DNA from: Ectobius pallidus
Lineage: Eukaryota > Arthropoda > Insecta > Blattodea > Ectobiidae
DNA: 64,000 nucleotides
Assembly: GCA_964059195.1 (NCBI GenBank)
Contig: CAXKWD010000015.1
Span: 1,426,001 to 1,490,000 of the forward strand
Direction: 5' to 3'
Under the pieces are notes generated by a model, which ran no database searches, had not been told where the DNA came from, and saw only the letters and a list, made by a program, of their open reading frames with translations. This document shows positions 24,267-37,400 of the stretch, piece by piece. The translations under genes and the position numbers were made by a program. Every line of letters starts with the position of its first letter. Position 1 is the stretch's first letter.

Positions 24267-27200
24267 ATGACATTGCTAGGCAACAGTTTCGTATTTGGAG
24301 ATGGCATTGCTAAGCTACAGTTTCTTGTTCAAAATGTCAATGCTAAGCAACAGTCAGGTGTTTTAAAAACTTCATTGCTAAGCAACAGTTTCCGGTTTAG
24401 ACTGGCATCGCTAGGCAACACTTTTGTGATAGAAAAAATTTAATTGTTGGCAGCCAAATTGTCTTTAAAAGTTACATTGCTAGGAAAAGTTAGGACTTTG
24501 AAAAATGCATTGAAAGGTAAAGGTTTTTTGTCCGAAATTGACATTGCTACGCAACAGTATCTTTTTTTAAAAGCTTTTAATAGGTAGCAATATTATGTTT
24601 AAGAATGACATTGCTAAGCAACAGATATTTTGATGACTTTGCTAGGCAACAGTTTCCGGTTTAGACTGGCATGGCTAGGCAAAACTTTCGTGATAGAAAA
24701 ATTACATTGTTAGGCAGCCAAATTGTATTTAAAAATTACATTGCTAGGAAAAAGTTTCACTTTGAAAAATGCATTGAAATGTAAAAGTTTTGTGTCTGAA
24801 ATTGACATTGCTACGCAACAGTATATTTTTTTAAAAGTTTATAATAGGTAGCAATATTGTGTTTAAAAATGACATTGCTAAGCAACAGTTCTTTTTGACG
24901 ACATTGCTAGGCAACAGTTCCCGGTTTAAATTGGCATTGCTAGGCAACACTTTCGTGTTTTAAAACTCATTGCTAGGCAACAGTATTCTTTCTGTTGAAG
25001 CAAAATTTACAACCCATGTTTTGCCATTAGCATTTCACCGATATTTTCAGTGTATGTATTGATCATTGAGGGATTAAAAACTATTCCTTATAGATGACAT
25101 TGCTAGGCAACAGTTTCGTATTTGGAGATGGCATTGCTAAGCTACAGTTTCTTGTTCAAGATGTCAATACTAAGCAACAGTCAGGTGTTTTAAAAACATC
25201 ATTGCTAAGCAACAGTTTCCGGTTTAGACTGGCATCGCTAGGCAACACTTTTGTGATAGAAAAATCTAATTGTTAGGCAGCCAAATTGTCTTTAAATGTT
25301 ACATTGCTAGGAAAAGTTACGACTTTGAAAAATGCATTGAAAGGTAAAGGTTTTGTGTCAGAAATTGACATATCTCCGCAACAGTATCTTTTTTTAAAAG
25401 CTTTTAATAGGTAGCAATATTATGATTAAAAATGACATTGCTAAGCAACAGATCTTTTTGATGACATTGCTAGGCAACAGTTTCCGGTTTAGACTGGCAT
25501 GGCTAGGCAAAACTTTCGTGATAGAAAAATTACATTGTTAGGCAGCCAAATAGTATTTAAAAATTACATTGCTAGGAAAAAGTTTCGTCTTTGAATAATG
25601 CATTGAAATGTAAAAGTTTGGTGTCTGAAATTGACATAGCTACGCAACAGTATATATTTTAAAAGTTTATAATAGGTAGCAATATTGCAGTTTATAAATA
25701 ACATTGCTAAGAAAAGTTATTTTATATGACATTGCTAGGCAACAGTTTCCGGTTTAAAATGGCAGGGCTAGGCAACACTTTCGTGTTAAAACTCATTGCT
25801 AGGCAACAGTATTCTTTCTATTCAAGCAAAATTTACAACCCATGTTTTGCCATTAGCATTTCACCGATATTTTCATTGTATGTATTGATCATTGAGGGAT
25901 TAAAAACTATTCCTTATAGATGACATTCCTAGGCAACAGTTTCGTATTTGGAGATGGCATTGCTAAGCTACAGTTTCTTGTTCAAAATGTCAATGCTAAC
26001 AACAGTCTGGTGTTTTAAAAACTTCATTGCTAAGCAACAGTTTCCGGTTTAACTGGCATCGCTAGGCAACACTTTTGTGATAGAAAAATTTAATTGTTGG
26101 CAGCCAAATTGTCTTTAAAAGTTACATTGCTAGGAAAAGTTACGACTTTGAAAAATGCATTGAAAGGTAAAGGTTTTGTGTCAGAAATTGACATATCTCC
26201 GCAACAGTATCTTTTTTTAAAAGCTTTTAATAGGTAGCAATATTATGATTAAAAATGACATTGCTAAGCAACAGATCTTTTTGATGACATTGCTAGGCAA
26301 CAGTTTCCGGTTTAGACTGGCATGGCTAGGCAAAACTTTCGTGATAGAAAAATTACATTGTTAGGCAGCCAAATAGTATTTAAAAATTACATTGCTAGGA
26401 AAAAGTTTCGTCTTTGAATAATGCATTGAAATGTAAAAGTTTGGTGTCTGAAATTGACAGAGCTACGCAACAGTATATATTTTAAAAGTTTATAATAGGT
26501 AGCAATATTGTGTTTATAAATGACATTGCTAAGAAAAGTTATTTTTTATGACATTGCTAGGCAACAGTTTCCGGTTTAAAATGGCATTGCTAGGCAACAC
26601 TTTCGTGTTAAAACTCATTGCTAGGCAACAGTATTCTTTCTATTCAAGCAAAATTTACAACCCATGTTTTGCCATTAGCATTTCACCGATATTTTCATTG
26701 TATGTATTGATCATCGAGGGATTAAAAACTATTCCTTATAGATGACATTCCTAGGCAACAGTTTCGTATTTGGAGATGGCATTGCTAAGCTACAGTTTCT
26801 TGTTCAAAATGTCAATGCTAAGCAACAGTCAGGTGTTTTAAAAACTTCATTGCTAAGCAACAGTTTCCGGTTTAGACTGGCATCGCTAGGCAACACTTTT
26901 GTGATAGAAAAAATTTAATTGTTGGCAGCCAAATTGTCTTTAAAAGTTACATTGCTAGGAAGTTACGACTTTGAAAAATGCATTGAAAGGTAAAGGTTTT
27001 TTGTCCGAAATTGACATTGCTACGCAACAGTATCTTTTTTTAAAAGCTTCTAATAGGTAGCAATATTGTGTTTAAAAATGACATTGCTAAGCAACAGTTC
27101 TTTTTGACGACATTGCTAGGCAACAGTTTCCGGTTTAGACTGGCATGGCTAGGCAAAACTTTCGTGATAGAAAAATCACATTGTTAGGCAGACAAATAGT

Positions 27201-30200
27201 ATTTAAAAATTACATTGCTAGGAAAACGTTTCGTCTTCGAATAATGCATTGAAATGTAAACGTTTTGTGTCTGAAATTGACATAGCTACGCAACAGTATA
27301 TATTTTAAAAGTTTATAATAGGTAGCAATATTGTGTTTATAAATGACATTGCTAAGAAAAGTTATTTCTTATGACATTGCTAGGCAACAGTTTCCGGTTT
27401 AAAATGGCATTGCTAGGCAACACTTTCGTGTTTTAAAACTCATTGCTAGGCAACAGTATTCTTTCTGTTCAAGCAAAATTTACAACCCATGTTTTGCCAT
27501 TAGCATTTCACCGATATTTTCATTGTATGTATTGATCATTGAGGGATTAAAAACTATTCCTTATAGATGACATTGCTAGGCAACAGTTTCGTATTTGGAG
27601 ATGGCATTGCTAAGCTACAGTTTCTTGTTCAAGATGTCAATGCTAAGCAACAGTCAGGTGTTTTAAAAACATCATTGCTAAGCAACAGTTTCCGGTTTAG
27701 ACTGGCATCGCTAGGCAACACTTTTGTGATAGAAAAATCTAATTGTTAGGCAGCCAAATTGTCTTTAAAAGTTACATTGCTAGGAAAAGTTACGACTTTG
27801 AAAAATGCATTGAAAGGTAAAGGTTTTGTGTCAGAAATTGACATTGCTCCGCAACAGTATCTTTTTTTAAAAGCTTTTAATAGGTACCAATATTATGATT
27901 AAAAATGACATTGCTAAGCAACAGATCTTTTTGATGACATTGCTAGGCAACAGTTTCCGGTTTAGACTGGCATGGCTAGGCAAAACTATCGTGATATAAA
28001 AATTACATTGTTAGGCAGCCAAATAGTATTTAAAAATTACATTGCTAGGAAAAAGTTTCGTCTTTGAATAATGCATTGAAATGTAAAAGTTTTGTGTCTG
28101 AAATTGACATAGCTACGCAACAGTATATATTTTAATAGTTTATAATAGGTAGCAATATTGTGTTTATAAATGACATTGCTAAGAAAAGTTATTTTTTAAG
28201 ACATGGCTAGGCAACAGTTTCCGGTTCAAAATGGCATTGCTAGGCAACACTTTCGTGTTTTAAAACTCATTGCTAGGCAACAGTATTCTTTCTATTCAAG
28301 CAAAATTTACAACCCATGTTTTGCCATTAGCATTTCACCGATATTTTCATTGTATGTATTGATCATTGAGGGATTAAAAACTATTCCTTATAGATGACAT
28401 TGCTAGGCAACAGTTTCGTATTTGGAGATGGCATTGCTAAGCTACAGTTTCTTGTTCAAGATGTCAATGCTAAGCAACAGTCAGGTGTTTTAAAAACATC
28501 ATTGCTAAGCAACAGTTTCCGGTTTAGACTGGCATCGCTAGGCAACACTTTTGTGATAGAAAAATCTAATTGTTAGGCAGCCAAATTGTCTTTAAAAGTT
28601 ACATTGCTAGGAAAAGTTACGACTTTGAAAAATGCATTGAAAGGTAAAGGTTTTGTGTCAGAAATTGACATATCTCCGCAACAGTATCTTTTTTTAAAAG
28701 CTTTTAATAGGTAGCAATATTATGATTAAAAATGACATTGCTAAGCAACAGATCTTTTTGATGACATTGCTAGGCAACAGTTTCCGGTTTAGACTGGCAT
28801 GGCTAGGCAAAACTTTCGTGATAGAAAAATTACATTGTTAGGCAGCCAAATAGTATTTAAAAATTACATTGCTAGGAAAAAGTTTCGTCTTTGAATAATG
28901 CATTGAAATGTAAAAGTTTGGTGTCTGAAATTGACATAGCTACGCAACAGTATATATTTTAAAAGTTTATAATAGGTAGCAATATTGTGTTTATAAATGA
29001 CATTGCTAAGAAAAGTTATTTTTTATGACATTGCTAGGCAACAGTTTCCGGTTTAAAATGGCATTGCTAGGCAACACTTTCGTGTTAAAACTCATTGCTA
29101 GGCAACAGTATTCTTTCTATTCAAGCAAAATTTACAACCCATGTTTTGCTATTAGCATTTCACCGATATTTTCATTGTATGTATTGATCATTGAGGGATT
29201 AAAAACTATTCCTTATAGATGACATTCCTAGGCAACAGTTTCGTATTTGGAGATGGCATTGCTAAGCTACAGTTTCTTGTTCAAAATGTCAATGCTAAGC
29301 AACAGTCAGGTGTTTTAAAAACTTCATTTCTCTGCAACAGTTTCCGGTTTAGACTGGCATCGCTAGGCAACACTTTTGTGATAGAAAAATTTAATTGTTG
29401 GCAGCCAAATTGTCTTTAAAAGTTACATTGCTAGGAAAAGTTACGACTTTGAAAAATGCATTGAAAGGTAAAGGTTTTGTGTCAGAAATTGACATATCTC
29501 CGCAACAGTATCTTTTTTTAAAAGCATTTAATAGGTAGCAATATTATGATTAAAAATGATATTGCTAAGCAACAGATCTTTTTGATGACATTGCTAGGCA
29601 ACAGTTTCCGGTTTAGACTGGCATGGCTAGGCAAAACTTTCGTGATAGAAAAATTACATTGTTAGGCAGCCAAATAGTATTTAAAAATTACATTGCTAGG
29701 AAAAAGTTTCGTCTTTGAATAATGCATTGAAATGTAAAAGTTTGGTGTCTGAAATTGACATTGCTACGCAACAGGATATATTTTAAAAGTTTATAATAGG
29801 TAGCAATATTGTGTTTATAAATGACATTGCTAAGAAAAGTTATTTTTTATGACATTGCTAGGCAACAGTTTCCGGTTTAAAATGGCATTGCTAGGCAACA
29901 CTTTCGTGTTAAAACTCATTGCTAGGCAACAGTATTCTTTCTATTCAAGCAAAATTTACAACCCATGTTTTGCCATTAGCATTTCACCGATATTTTCATT
30001 GTATGTATTGATCATGGAGGGATTAAAAACTATTCCTTATAGATGACATTGCTAGGCAACAGTTTCGTATTTGGAGATGGCATTGCTAAGCTACAGTTTC
30101 TTGTTCAAAATGTCAATGCTAAGCAACAGTCAGGTGTTTTAAAAACTTCATTGCTAAGCAACAGTTTCCGGTTTAGACTGGCATCGCTAGGCAACACTTT

Positions 30201-33200
30201 TGTGATAGAAAAATTTAATTGTTGGCAGCCAAATTGTCTTTAAAAGTTACATTGCTAGGAAAAGTTACGACTTTGAAAAATGCATTGAAAGGTAAAGGTT
30301 TTTTGACCGAAATTGACATTGCTACGCAACAGTATCTTTTTTTAAAAGCTTTTAATAGGTAGCAATATTATGTTTAAGAATGACATTGCTAAGCAACAGA
30401 TCTTTTTGATGACTTTGCTAGGCAACAGTTTCCGGTTTAGACTGGCATGGCTAGGCAAAACTTTCGTGATAGAAAAATTACATTGTTAGGCAGCCAAATT
30501 GTATTTAAAAGTTACATTGCTAGGAAAAGTTACGACTTTGAAAAATGCATTGAAATGTAAAAGTTTTGTGTCTGAAATTGACATTGCTACGCAACAGTAT
30601 ATTTTTTTAAAAGTTTATAATAGGTAGCAATATTGTGTTTAAAAATGACATTGCTAAGAAACAGTTCTTTTTGACGACATTGCTAGGCAACAGTTCCCGG
30701 TTTAAAATGGCATTGCTAGGCAACACTTTCGTGTTTTAAAACTCATTGCTAGGCAACAGTATTCTTTCTATTCAAGCAAAATTTACAACCCATGTTTTGC
30801 CATTAGCATTTCACCGATATTTTCATTGTATGTATTGATCATTGAGGGATTAAAAACTATTCCTTATAGATGACATTGCTAGGCAACAGTTTCGTATTTG
30901 GAGATGGCATTGCTAAGCTACAGTTCCTTGTTCAAAATGTCAATGCTAAGCAACAGTCAGGTGTTTTAAAAACTTCATTGCTAAGCAACAGTTTCCGGTT
31001 TAGACTGGCATCGCTAGGCAACAATTTTGTGATAGAAAAATCTAATTGTTAGGCAGCCAAATTGTCTTTAAAAGTTACATTGCTAGGAAAAGTTACGACT
31101 TTGAAAAATGCATTGAAAGGTAAAGGATTTTTGGCAGAAATTGACATTGCTACGCAACAGTATCTTTTTTTAAAAGCTTTTAATAGGTAGCAATATTATG
31201 TTTAAAAATGACATTGCTAAGCAACAGATATTTTTGATGACATTGCTAGGCAACAGTTTCCGGTTTAGACTGGCATGGCTAGGCAAAACTTTCGTGATAG
31301 AAAAATTACATTGTTAGGCAGCCAAATTGTATTTAAAAATTACATTGCTAGGAAAAAGTTTCACTTTGAAAAATGCATTGAAATGTAAAAGTTTTGTGTC
31401 GGAAATTGACATTGCTACGCAACAGTATATTTTTTTTAAAAGTTTATAATATGTAGCAATATTGTGTTTAAAAATGACATTGCTAAGCAACAGTTCTTTT
31501 TGACGACATTGCTAGGCAACAGTTCCCGGTTTAAAATGGCATTGCTAGGCAACACTTTCGTGTTTTAAAACTCATTGCTAGGCAACAGTATTCTTTCTAT
31601 TCAAGCAAAATTTACAACCCATGTTTTGCCATTAGCTTTTCACCGATATTTTCATTGTATGTATTGATCATTGAGGGATTAAAAACTATTCCCTATAGAT
31701 GACATTGCTAGGCAACAGTTTCGTATTTGGAGATGGCATTGCTAAGCTACAGTTCCTTGTTCAAAATGTCAATGCTAAGCAACAGTCAGGTGTTTCAAAA
31801 ACTTCATTGCTAAGCAATAGTTTCCGGTTTAGACTGGCATCGCTAGGCAACACTTTTGTGATAGAAAAATCTAATTGTTAGGCAGCCAAATTGTCTTTAA
31901 AAGTTACATTGCTAGGAAAAGTTACGACTTTGAAAAATGCATTGAAAGGTACAGGTTTTGTGTCAGAAATTGACATTGCTCCGCAACAGTATCTTTTTTT
32001 AAAAGCTTCTAATAGGTACCAATATTATGATTAAAAATGACATTGCTAAGCAACAGATCTTTTTGATGACATTGCTAGGCAACAGTTTCCGGTTTAGACT
32101 GGCATGGCTAGGCAAAACTATCGTGATATAAAAATTACATTGTTAGGCAGCCAAATAGTATTTAAAAATTACATTGCTAGGAAAAAGTTTCGTCTTTGAA
32201 TAATGCATTGAAATGTAAAAGTTTTGTGTCTGAAATTGACATAGCTACGCAACAGTATATATTTTAATAGTTTATAATAGGTAGCAATATTGTGTTTATA
32301 AATGACATTGCTAAGAAAAGTTATTTTTTAAGACATGGCTAGGCAACAGTTTCCGGTTCAAAATGGCATTGCTAGGCAACACTTTCGTGTTTTAAAACTC
32401 ATTGCTAGGCAACAGTATTCTTTCTATTCAAGCAAAATTTACAACCCATGTTTTGCTATTAGCATTTCACCGATATTTTCATTGTATGTATTGATCATTG
32501 AGGGATTAAAAACTATTCCTTATAGATGACATTCCTAGGCAACAGTTTCGTATTTGGAGATGGCATTGCTAAGCTACAGTTTCTTGTTCAAAATGTCAAT
32601 GCTAAGCAACAGTCAGGTGTTTTAAAAACTTCATTTCTAAGCAACAGTTTCCGGTTTAGACTGGCATCGCTAGGCAACACTTTTGTGATAGAAAAATTTA
32701 ATTGTTGGCAGCCAAATTGTCTTTAAAAGTTACATTGCTAGGAAAAGTTACGACTTTGAAAAATGCATTGAAAGGTAAAGGTTTTGTGTCAGAAATTGAC
32801 ATATCTCCGCAACAGTATCTTTTTTTAAAAGCATTTAATAGGTAGCAATATTATGATTAAAAATGATATTGCTAAGCAACAGATCTTTTTGATGACATTG
32901 CTAGGCAACAGTTTCCGGTTTAGACTGGCATGGCTAGGCAAAACTTTCGTGATAGAAAAATTACATTGTTAGGCAGCCAAATAGTATTTAAAAATTACAT
33001 TGCTAGGAAAAAGTTTCGTCTTTGAATAATGCATTGAAATGTAAAAGTTTGGTGTCTGAAATTGACATTGCTACGCAACAGGATATATTTTAAAAGTTTA
33101 TAATAGGTAGCAATATTGTGTTTATAAATGACATTGCTAAGAAAAGTTATTTTTTATGACATTGCTAGGCAACAGTTTCCGGTTTAAAATGGCATTGCTA

Positions 33201-34443
33201 GGCAACACTTTCGTGTTAAAACTCATTGCTAGGCAACAGTATTCTTTCTATTCAAGCAAAATTTACAACCCATGTTTTGCCATTAGCATTTCACCGATAT
33301 TTTCATTGTATGTATTGATCATGGAGGGATTAAAAACTATTCCTTATAGATGACATTGCTAGGCAACAGTTTCGTATTTGGAGATGGCATTGCTAAGCTA
33401 CAGTTTCTTGTTCAAAATGTCAATGCTAAGCAACAGTCAGGTGTTTTAAAAACTTCATTGCTAAGCAACAGTTTCCGGTTTAGACTGGCATCGCTAGGCA
33501 ACAATTTTGTGATAGAAAAATCTAATTGTTAGGCAGCCAAATTGTCTTTAAAAGTTACATTGCTAGGAAAAGTTACGACTTTGAAAAATGCATTGAAAGG
33601 TAAAGGATTTTTGGCAGAAATTGACATTGCTACGCAACAGTATCTTTTTTTAAAAGCTTTTAATAGGTAGCAATATTATGTTTAAAAATGACATTGCTAA
33701 GCAACAGATATTTTTGATGACATTGCTAGGCAACAGTTTCCGGTTTAGACTGGCATGGCTAGGCAAAACTTTCGTGATAGAAAAATTACATTGTTAGGCA
33801 GCCAAATTGTATTTAAAAATTACATTGCTAGGAAAAAGTTTCACTTTGAAAAATGCATTGAAATGTAAAAGTTTTGTGTCTGAAATTGACATTGCTACGC
33901 AACAGTATATTTTTTTTTAAAGTTTATAATATGTAGCAATATTGTGTTTAAAAATGACATTGCTAAGCAACAGTTCTTTTTGACGACATTGCTAGGCAAC
34001 AGTTTCCGGTTTAGACTGGCATGGCTAGGCAAAACTTTCGTGATAGAAAAATTACATTGTTAGGCAGACAAATAGTATTTAAAAATTACATTGCTAGGAA
34101 AACGTTTCGTCATCGAATAATGCATTGAAATGTAAACGTTTTGTGTCTGAAATTGACATAGCTACGCAACAGTATATATTTTAAAAGTTTATAATAGGTA
34201 GCAATATTGTGTTTAAAAATGGCATTGCTAAGCAACAGTTCTTTTTGACGACATTGCTAGGCAACAGTTCCCGGTTTAAAATGGCATTGCTAGGCAACAC
34301 TTTCGTGTTTTAAAACTCATTGCTAGGCAACAGTATTCTTTCTGTTCAAGCAAAATTTACAACCCATGTTTTGCCATTAGCATTTCACCGATATTTTCAT
34401 TGTATGTATTGATCATTGAGGGATTAAAAACTATTCCTTATAG
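24267..34443 (+). repeat. Mosaic sub-array of twelve units
   Basis: Distinguishing marks include ttgcagtttataaataac near 25688, ggcagggctagg near 25752, attgacagagctacgc near 26457, ctaggaagttacgac near 26957, aagacatggctagg near 28200 and 32333, and the palindrome-breaking aaaagcattt near 29522 and 32829. One-base losses are ctaacaacagtctgg near 25996 and ggtttaactggc near 26048. The run ends in an expanded unit. Confidence 0.78.
33350..34443 (+). repeat. Expanded HOR unit (1094 bp) with an additional block B type copy
   Basis: Block A and block B are followed by a third block at about 34002-34266 starting gtttccggtttagactggcatgg and containing aggcagacaaatag and the rare cgtcatcgaata. The leader itself is a hybrid: its left part (cagtttcttgttcaaaatg) matches the unit at 30043, while from gcaacaattttg near 33503 it matches the unit at 30870. 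A recombination switch therefore lies between about 33405 and 33503. Confidence 0.85.
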
Positions 34444-37400
34444 ATGACATTGCTAGGCAACAGTTTCGTATTTGGAGATGGCATTGCTAAGCTACAGTTT
34501 CTTGTTCAAGATGTCAATGCTAAGCAACAGTCAGGTGTTTTAAAAACATCATTGCTAAGCAACAGTTTCCGGTTTAGACTGGCATCGCTAGGCAACACTT
34601 TTGTGATAGAAAAATCTAATTGTTAGGCAGCCAAATTGTCTTTAAAAGTTACATTGCTAGGAAAAGTTACGACTTTGAAAAATGCATTGAAAGGTAAAGG
34701 TTTTGTGTCAGAAATTGACATATCTCCGCAACAGTATCTTTTTTTAAAAGCTTTTAATAGGTAGCAATATTATGATTAAAAATGACATTGCTAAGCAACA
34801 GATCTTTTTGATGACATTGCTAGGCAACAGTTTCCGGTTTAGACTGGCATGGCTAGGCAAAACTTTCGTGATAGAAAAATTACATTGTTAGGCAGCCAAA
34901 TAGTATTTAAAAATTACATTGCTAGGAAAAAGTTTCGTCTTTGAATAATGCATTGAAATGTAAAAGTTTGGTGTCTGAAATTGACATAGCTACGCAACAG
35001 TATATATTTTAAAAGTTTATAATAGGTAGCAATATTGTGTTTATAAATGACATTGCTAAGAAAAGTTATTTCTTATGACATTGCTAGGCAACAGTTTCCG
35101 GTTTAAAATGGCATTGCTAGGCAACACTTTCGTGTTTTAAAACTCATTGCTAGGCAACAGTATTCTTTCTGTTCAAGCAAAATTTACAACCCATGTTTTG
35201 CCATTAGCATTTCACCGATATTTTCATTGTATGTATTGATCATTGAGGGATTAAAAACTATTCCTTATAGATGACATTGCTAGGCAACAGTTTCGTATTT
35301 GGAGATGGCATTGCTAAGCTACAGTTTCTTGTTCAAGATGTCAATGCTAAGCAACAGTCAGGTGTTTTAAAAACATCATTGCTAAGCAACAGTTTCCGGT
35401 TTAGACTGGCATCGCTAGGCAACACTTTTGTGATAGAAAAATCTAATTGTTAGGCAGCCAAATTGTCTTTAAAAGTTACATTGCTAGGAAAAGTTACGAC
35501 TTTGAAAAATGCATTGAAAGGTAAAGGTTTTGTGTCAGAAATTGACATTGCTCCGCAACAGTATCTTTTTTTAAAAGCTTTTAATAGGTACCAATATTAT
35601 GATTAAAAATGACATTGCTAAGCAACAGATCTTTTTGATGACATTGCTAGGCAACAGTTTCCGGTTTAGACTGGCATGGCTAGGCAAAACTATCGTGATA
35701 TAAAAATTACATTGTTAGGCAGCCAAATAGTATTTAAAAATTACATTGCTAGGAAAAAGTTTCGTCTTTGAATAATGCATTGAAATGTAAAAGTTTTGTG
35801 TCTGAAATTGACATAGCTACGCAACAGTATATATTTTAATAGTTTATAATAGGTAGCAATATTGTGTTTATAAATGACATTGCTAAGAAAAGTTATTTTT
35901 TAAGACATGGCTAGGCAACAGTTTCCGGTTCAAAATGGCATTGCTAGGCAACACTTTCGTGTTTTAAAACTCATTGCTAGGCAACAGTATTCTTTCTATT
36001 CAAGCAAAATTTACAACCCATGTTTTGCCATTAGCATTTCACCGATATTTTCATTGTATGTATTGATCATTGAGGGATTAAAAACTATTCCTTATAGATG
36101 ACATTGCTAGGCAACAGTTTCGTATTTGGAGATGGCATTGCTAAGCTACAGTTTCTTGTTCAAGATGTCAATGCTAAGCAACAGTCAGGTGTTTTAAAAA
36201 CATCATTGCTAAGCAACAGTTTCCGGTTTAGACTGGCATCGCTAGGCAACACTTTTGTGATAGAAAAATCTAATTGTTAGGCAGCCAAATTGTCTTTAAA
36301 AGTTACATTGCTAGGAAAAGTTACGACTTTGAAAAATGCATTGAAAGGTAAAGGTTTTGTGTCAGAAATTGACATATCTCCGCAACAGTATCTTTTTTTA
36401 AAAGCTTTTAATAGGTAGCAATATTATGATTAAAAATGACATTGCTAAGCAACAGATCTTTTTGATGACATTGCTAGGCAACAGTTTCCGGTTTAGACTG
36501 GCATGGCTAGGCAAAACTTTCGTGATAGAAAAATTACATTGTTAGGCAGCCAAATAGTATTTAAAAATTACATTGCTAGGAAAAAGTTTCGTCTTTGAAT
36601 AATGCATTGAAATGTAAAAGTTTGGTGTCTGAAATTGACATAGCTACGCAACAGTATATATTTTAAAAGTTTATAATAGGTAGCAATATTGTGTTTATAA
36701 ATGACATTGCTAAGAAAAGTTATTTTTTATGACATTGCTAGGCAACAGTTTCCGGTTTAAAATGGCATTGCTAGGCAACACTTTCGTGTTAAAACTCATT
36801 GCTAGGCAACAGTATTCTTTCTATTCAAGCAAAATTTACAACCCATGTTTTGCTATTAGCATTTCACCGATATTTTCATTGTATGTATTGATCATTGAGG
36901 GATTAAAAACTATTCCTTATAGATGACATTCCTAGGCAACAGTTTCGTATTTGGAGATGGCATTGCTAAGCTACAGTTTCTTGTTCAAAATGTCAATGCT
37001 AAGCAACAGTCAGGTGTTTTAAAAACTTCATTTCTAAGCAACAGTTTCCGGTTTAGACTGGCATCGCTAGGCAACACTTTTGTGATAGAAAAATTTAATT
37101 GTTGGCAGCCAAATTGTCTTTAAAAGTTACATTGCTAGGAAAAGTTACGACTTTGAAAAATGCATTGAAAGGTAAAGGTTTTGTGTCAGAAATTGACATA
37201 TCTCCGCAACAGTATCTTTTTTTAAAAGCATTTAATAGGTAGCAATATTATGATTAAAAATGATATTGCTAAGCAACAGATCTTTTTGATGACATTGCTA
37301 GGCAACAGTTTCCGGTTTAGACTGGCATGGCTAGGCAAAACTTTCGTGATAGAAAAATTACATTGTTAGGCAGCCAAATAGTATTTAAAAATTACATTGC

